Assembly: GCA_946056345.1 (NCBI GenBank)
Contig: CAMGJH010000038.1
Location: 1 to 8,043, forward strand
Source: an uncultured Lentisphaeraceae bacterium
GTDB lineage: Bacteria; Verrucomicrobiota; Kiritimatiellia; RFP12; DVOR01
Reading direction: 5' to 3'
DNA: 8,043 nucleotides
The notes below the pieces were generated by a model. That model was not told where the DNA came from. It made no database searches and saw only the letters and a program-made list of their open reading frames with translations. A program made the position numbers and the translations under genes. The number at the start of each line of letters is the position of its first letter. The first letter of the stretch is position 1. This document shows, piece by piece, positions 7,189 through 8,043 of the stretch.

Positions 7189-7849
7189 CGTGGTGCCTCC
7201 CAACCCCCTCTTCGCGCAGCGCCATCGCCACCGCCGCCGCCACCAACAGCGCGTATCCGGCAAAGACCACCGGCCAGCCCGGATCCTGCCGCACCAAAAT
7301 CATCGTCTGCCAAACCGGCTCCCCATAGGGGTCCTGCCCCTGCGCGTAGCTCATCTGGTAGTAGGTCAACCCCTTCCGCCGCAAAGGCTTATTCACCGAA
7401 ATCTCCCGCGCGCCCTCCGGGAAACGCAGCGTGGTACGATACTGCTTGGGCTGACCGTTCGGGTAAGATTCCACCTCGAAGCGCTCCAGCGCCACCCGCT
7501 CCCCCTGAATCATCCGCTGCCGATACTCCACCGGCGCAATCGGCGAATCCACCAACCACATCTCCCACTGCTTGGCGTAGCCCGCTGTCAGCGCGCCCCC
7601 CACCACCACCGCCAACGCCCCGCCGTGAAAGAGCGCACTCACCCACCGCCGCCGCCAAAGCGCCCACACCATCAGCACCGCAAACACCCCCAAAAGCCCC
7701 CACGCCACCACCCGGCACCCCGCCGTCTGCAACATCCCCCGCTGCGACTCAAAGGCCAACACCACGCTCACGCCCGCCAACGCCAACAGCGTCCCGACGC
7801 CCGCCCAGCGGCTCACCGCCAAAACTAAACTCCTTCGTCCAATCAACAT
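7178..7849 (-). CDS. ResB/Ccs1-like cytochrome c biogenesis protein (short form)
   Basis: This encodes 223 residues from the ATG at 7849. The layout is ResB-like: membrane segments at about 10-33, 46-66, 70-90 and 192-211, with a periplasmic-type domain between the last two. The characteristic block SVNKPLRRKGLTYYQMSYAQ (151-170) and the closing DPGWPVVFAGYALLV (189-203) match ResB, and H75 (LFHGG) in the third segment is a plausible haem-interacting His. ResB works with CcsA in haem delivery to apocytochromes c; ccsA follows directly. It is shorter than classical ResB (often above 400 residues), lacking most of the large soluble domain, as in the small ResB-like proteins of some phyla. The start is uncertain: the ATG would coincide with the predicted transcription start, while TTG at 7822 has AAGGAG seven bases upstream and keeps the first membrane segment. 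Confidence 0.85.
   Translation of the reverse strand: MLIGRRSLVLAVSRWAGVGTLLALAGVSVVLAFESQRGMLQTAGCRVVAWGLLGVFAVLMVWALWRRRWVSALFHGGALAVVVGGALTAGYAKQWEMWLVDSPIAPVEYRQRMIQGERVALERFEVESYPNGQPKQYRTTLRFPEGAREISVNKPLRRKGLTYYQMSYAQGQDPYGEPVWQTMILVRQDPGWPVVFAGYALLVAAAVAMALREEGVGRHHDGA
7830..7835 (-). promoter_or_regulatory. Shine-Dalgarno-like site inside the resB N-terminus
   Basis: AAGGAG on the minus strand lies seven bases before an in-frame TTG (7822). If it is functional, the ResB-like protein begins at codon 10 of the longer frame and bases 7849-7823 become a leader of about 27 bases. dapF has the same AAGGAG at similar spacing. Confidence 0.45.
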
Positions 7850-7855
7850 ACCGCC

Positions 7856-7864
7856 ATTATATCA
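7856..7864 (-). promoter_or_regulatory. Extended -10 promoter of the seven-gene operon
   Basis: The minus strand reads TGATATAAT, an exact match to the extended -10 consensus TGn-TATAAT, overlapping a second -10-like TATGAT (7861-7866). No good -35 hexamer is seen at normal spacing, as is common for extended -10 promoters. Six bases (GGCGGT) separate TATAAT from the ATG at 7849, so transcription would be expected to start at or within a base or two of that ATG. It is placed to drive the whole minus-strand run. Confidence 0.65.
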
Positions 7865-7938
7865 TAGCCCGCCCCGTTGCCGCTAACGACTGCCCCCTCG
7901 GTAACAACTACGCCATCGCCTCCACCCCTAAATATGTT

Positions 7939-7952
7939 CGCGCGTACGCGCG
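7939..7952. repeat. Perfect 14-bp palindrome
   Basis: CGCGCGTACGCGCG is its own reverse complement. The alternating pyrimidine-purine run continues to 7954 (16 bases). It lies about 75 bases upstream of the operon -10 element, where an operator could sit, but no known binding site is recognised. Confidence 0.5.
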
Positions 7953-8018
7953 CGAGAGGCCCCACGCCTCTAACTCCTCTGCACTCCCCCCTCTCTTTTC
8001 ACCCTCGCAGATACCCCC

Positions 8019-8038
8019 AAAAAAGGTAGGCCCTACCT
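8019..8038 (-). terminator. Rho-independent terminator candidate, minus strand
   Basis: On the minus strand, AGGTAG pairs with CTACCT around a three-base loop (8024-8038) and runs into six T residues (8024-8019). This fits a terminator for a minus-strand gene entering from beyond the right edge, insulating it from the operon starting at 7849. The stem is only 6 bp, so confidence is moderate. Confidence 0.5.
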
Positions 8039-8043
8039 CGAGG

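Larger units (their letters stand above)
7850..8043. other. Intergenic region at the right end
   Basis: These 194 bases show no ORF with recognisable protein character on either strand. They hold the extended -10 element, a CG-rich palindrome (7939-7952) and a terminator-like hairpin (8019-8038). The plus strand here is pyrimidine-rich. Confidence 0.6.

Noticed and set aside
7189..7263. Upstream extension of the ccsA reading frame
   Set aside because: The extra 25 residues are Arg/Trp-rich, lie inside the resB-like gene, and GGGAGG is correctly placed for the ATG at 7188.
7013..7828. 271-codon plus-strand open frame antisense to ccsA and resB
   Set aside because: It is a His/Pro/Arg-rich shadow; the minus strand carries the WWD and ResB motifs.
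8036..8043. CCTCGAGG palindrome at the right edge
   Set aside because: It is eight bases long, cut by the window end, and expected by chance in GC-rich DNA.

Overview
This 8,043-base, GC-rich window looks like ordinary bacterial chromosome. It is tightly packed with genes and shows no mobile element, CRISPR array, tRNA or rRNA that I could recognise. The gene set (meso-DAP peptidoglycan synthesis, system II cytochrome c maturation, an OlsB-type acyltransferase fusion, a MurA with Asp in place of the catalytic Cys) fits a Gram-negative bacterium. A member of the PVC superphylum (Kiritimatiellota, Lentisphaerota or Verrucomicrobiota) is plausible, but this is a low-confidence guess from protein character alone.

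Layout: positions 2-2031 carry two plus-strand genes. The first is the 3' part of a PlsC/OlsB-like double acyltransferase that enters from the left edge. The second is a small secreted protein whose start codon overlaps the acyltransferase stop (TAATG). They converge, with only 15 bases between, on a seven-gene minus-strand run occupying 7849-2047. In transcription order this run is resB-like, ccsA-like, an uracil-DNA-glycosylase-like Fe-S protein, murA, dapF, rsmE, and a NeuD/PglD-type acetyltransferase. Junctions are overlaps of 4-14 bases or gaps of 12-57 bases, so the run is very likely one operon. A near-perfect extended -10 element lies just upstream of resB, and a weaker second one lies in the murA-dapF gap. 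The right 194 bases (7850-8043) hold no gene that I can support. They contain the promoter, a 14-bp CG palindrome and a hairpin plus T-tract that probably terminates a minus-strand gene beyond the window.

How the genes fit together: ResB and CcsA form the membrane haem-delivery and ligation machine for c-type cytochromes. MurA performs the first committed step of peptidoglycan synthesis and DapF makes meso-diaminopimelate for the same wall. RsmE modifies 16S rRNA. The last gene probably acetylates an amino-sugar or similar substrate. The left pair suggests an aminolipid (ornithine- or glycine-lipid type) acyltransferase coupled to an exported protein of unknown role.

Nothing here is a clearly new system. 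The points most worth a second look are the MurA Cys-to-Asp active site (predicting intrinsic fosfomycin resistance), the degenerate catalytic motif in the UDG-like protein, the ambiguous resB start (leaderless ATG or SD-led TTG), and the reversal of wobble-base preference between the two ends of the minus-strand operon.
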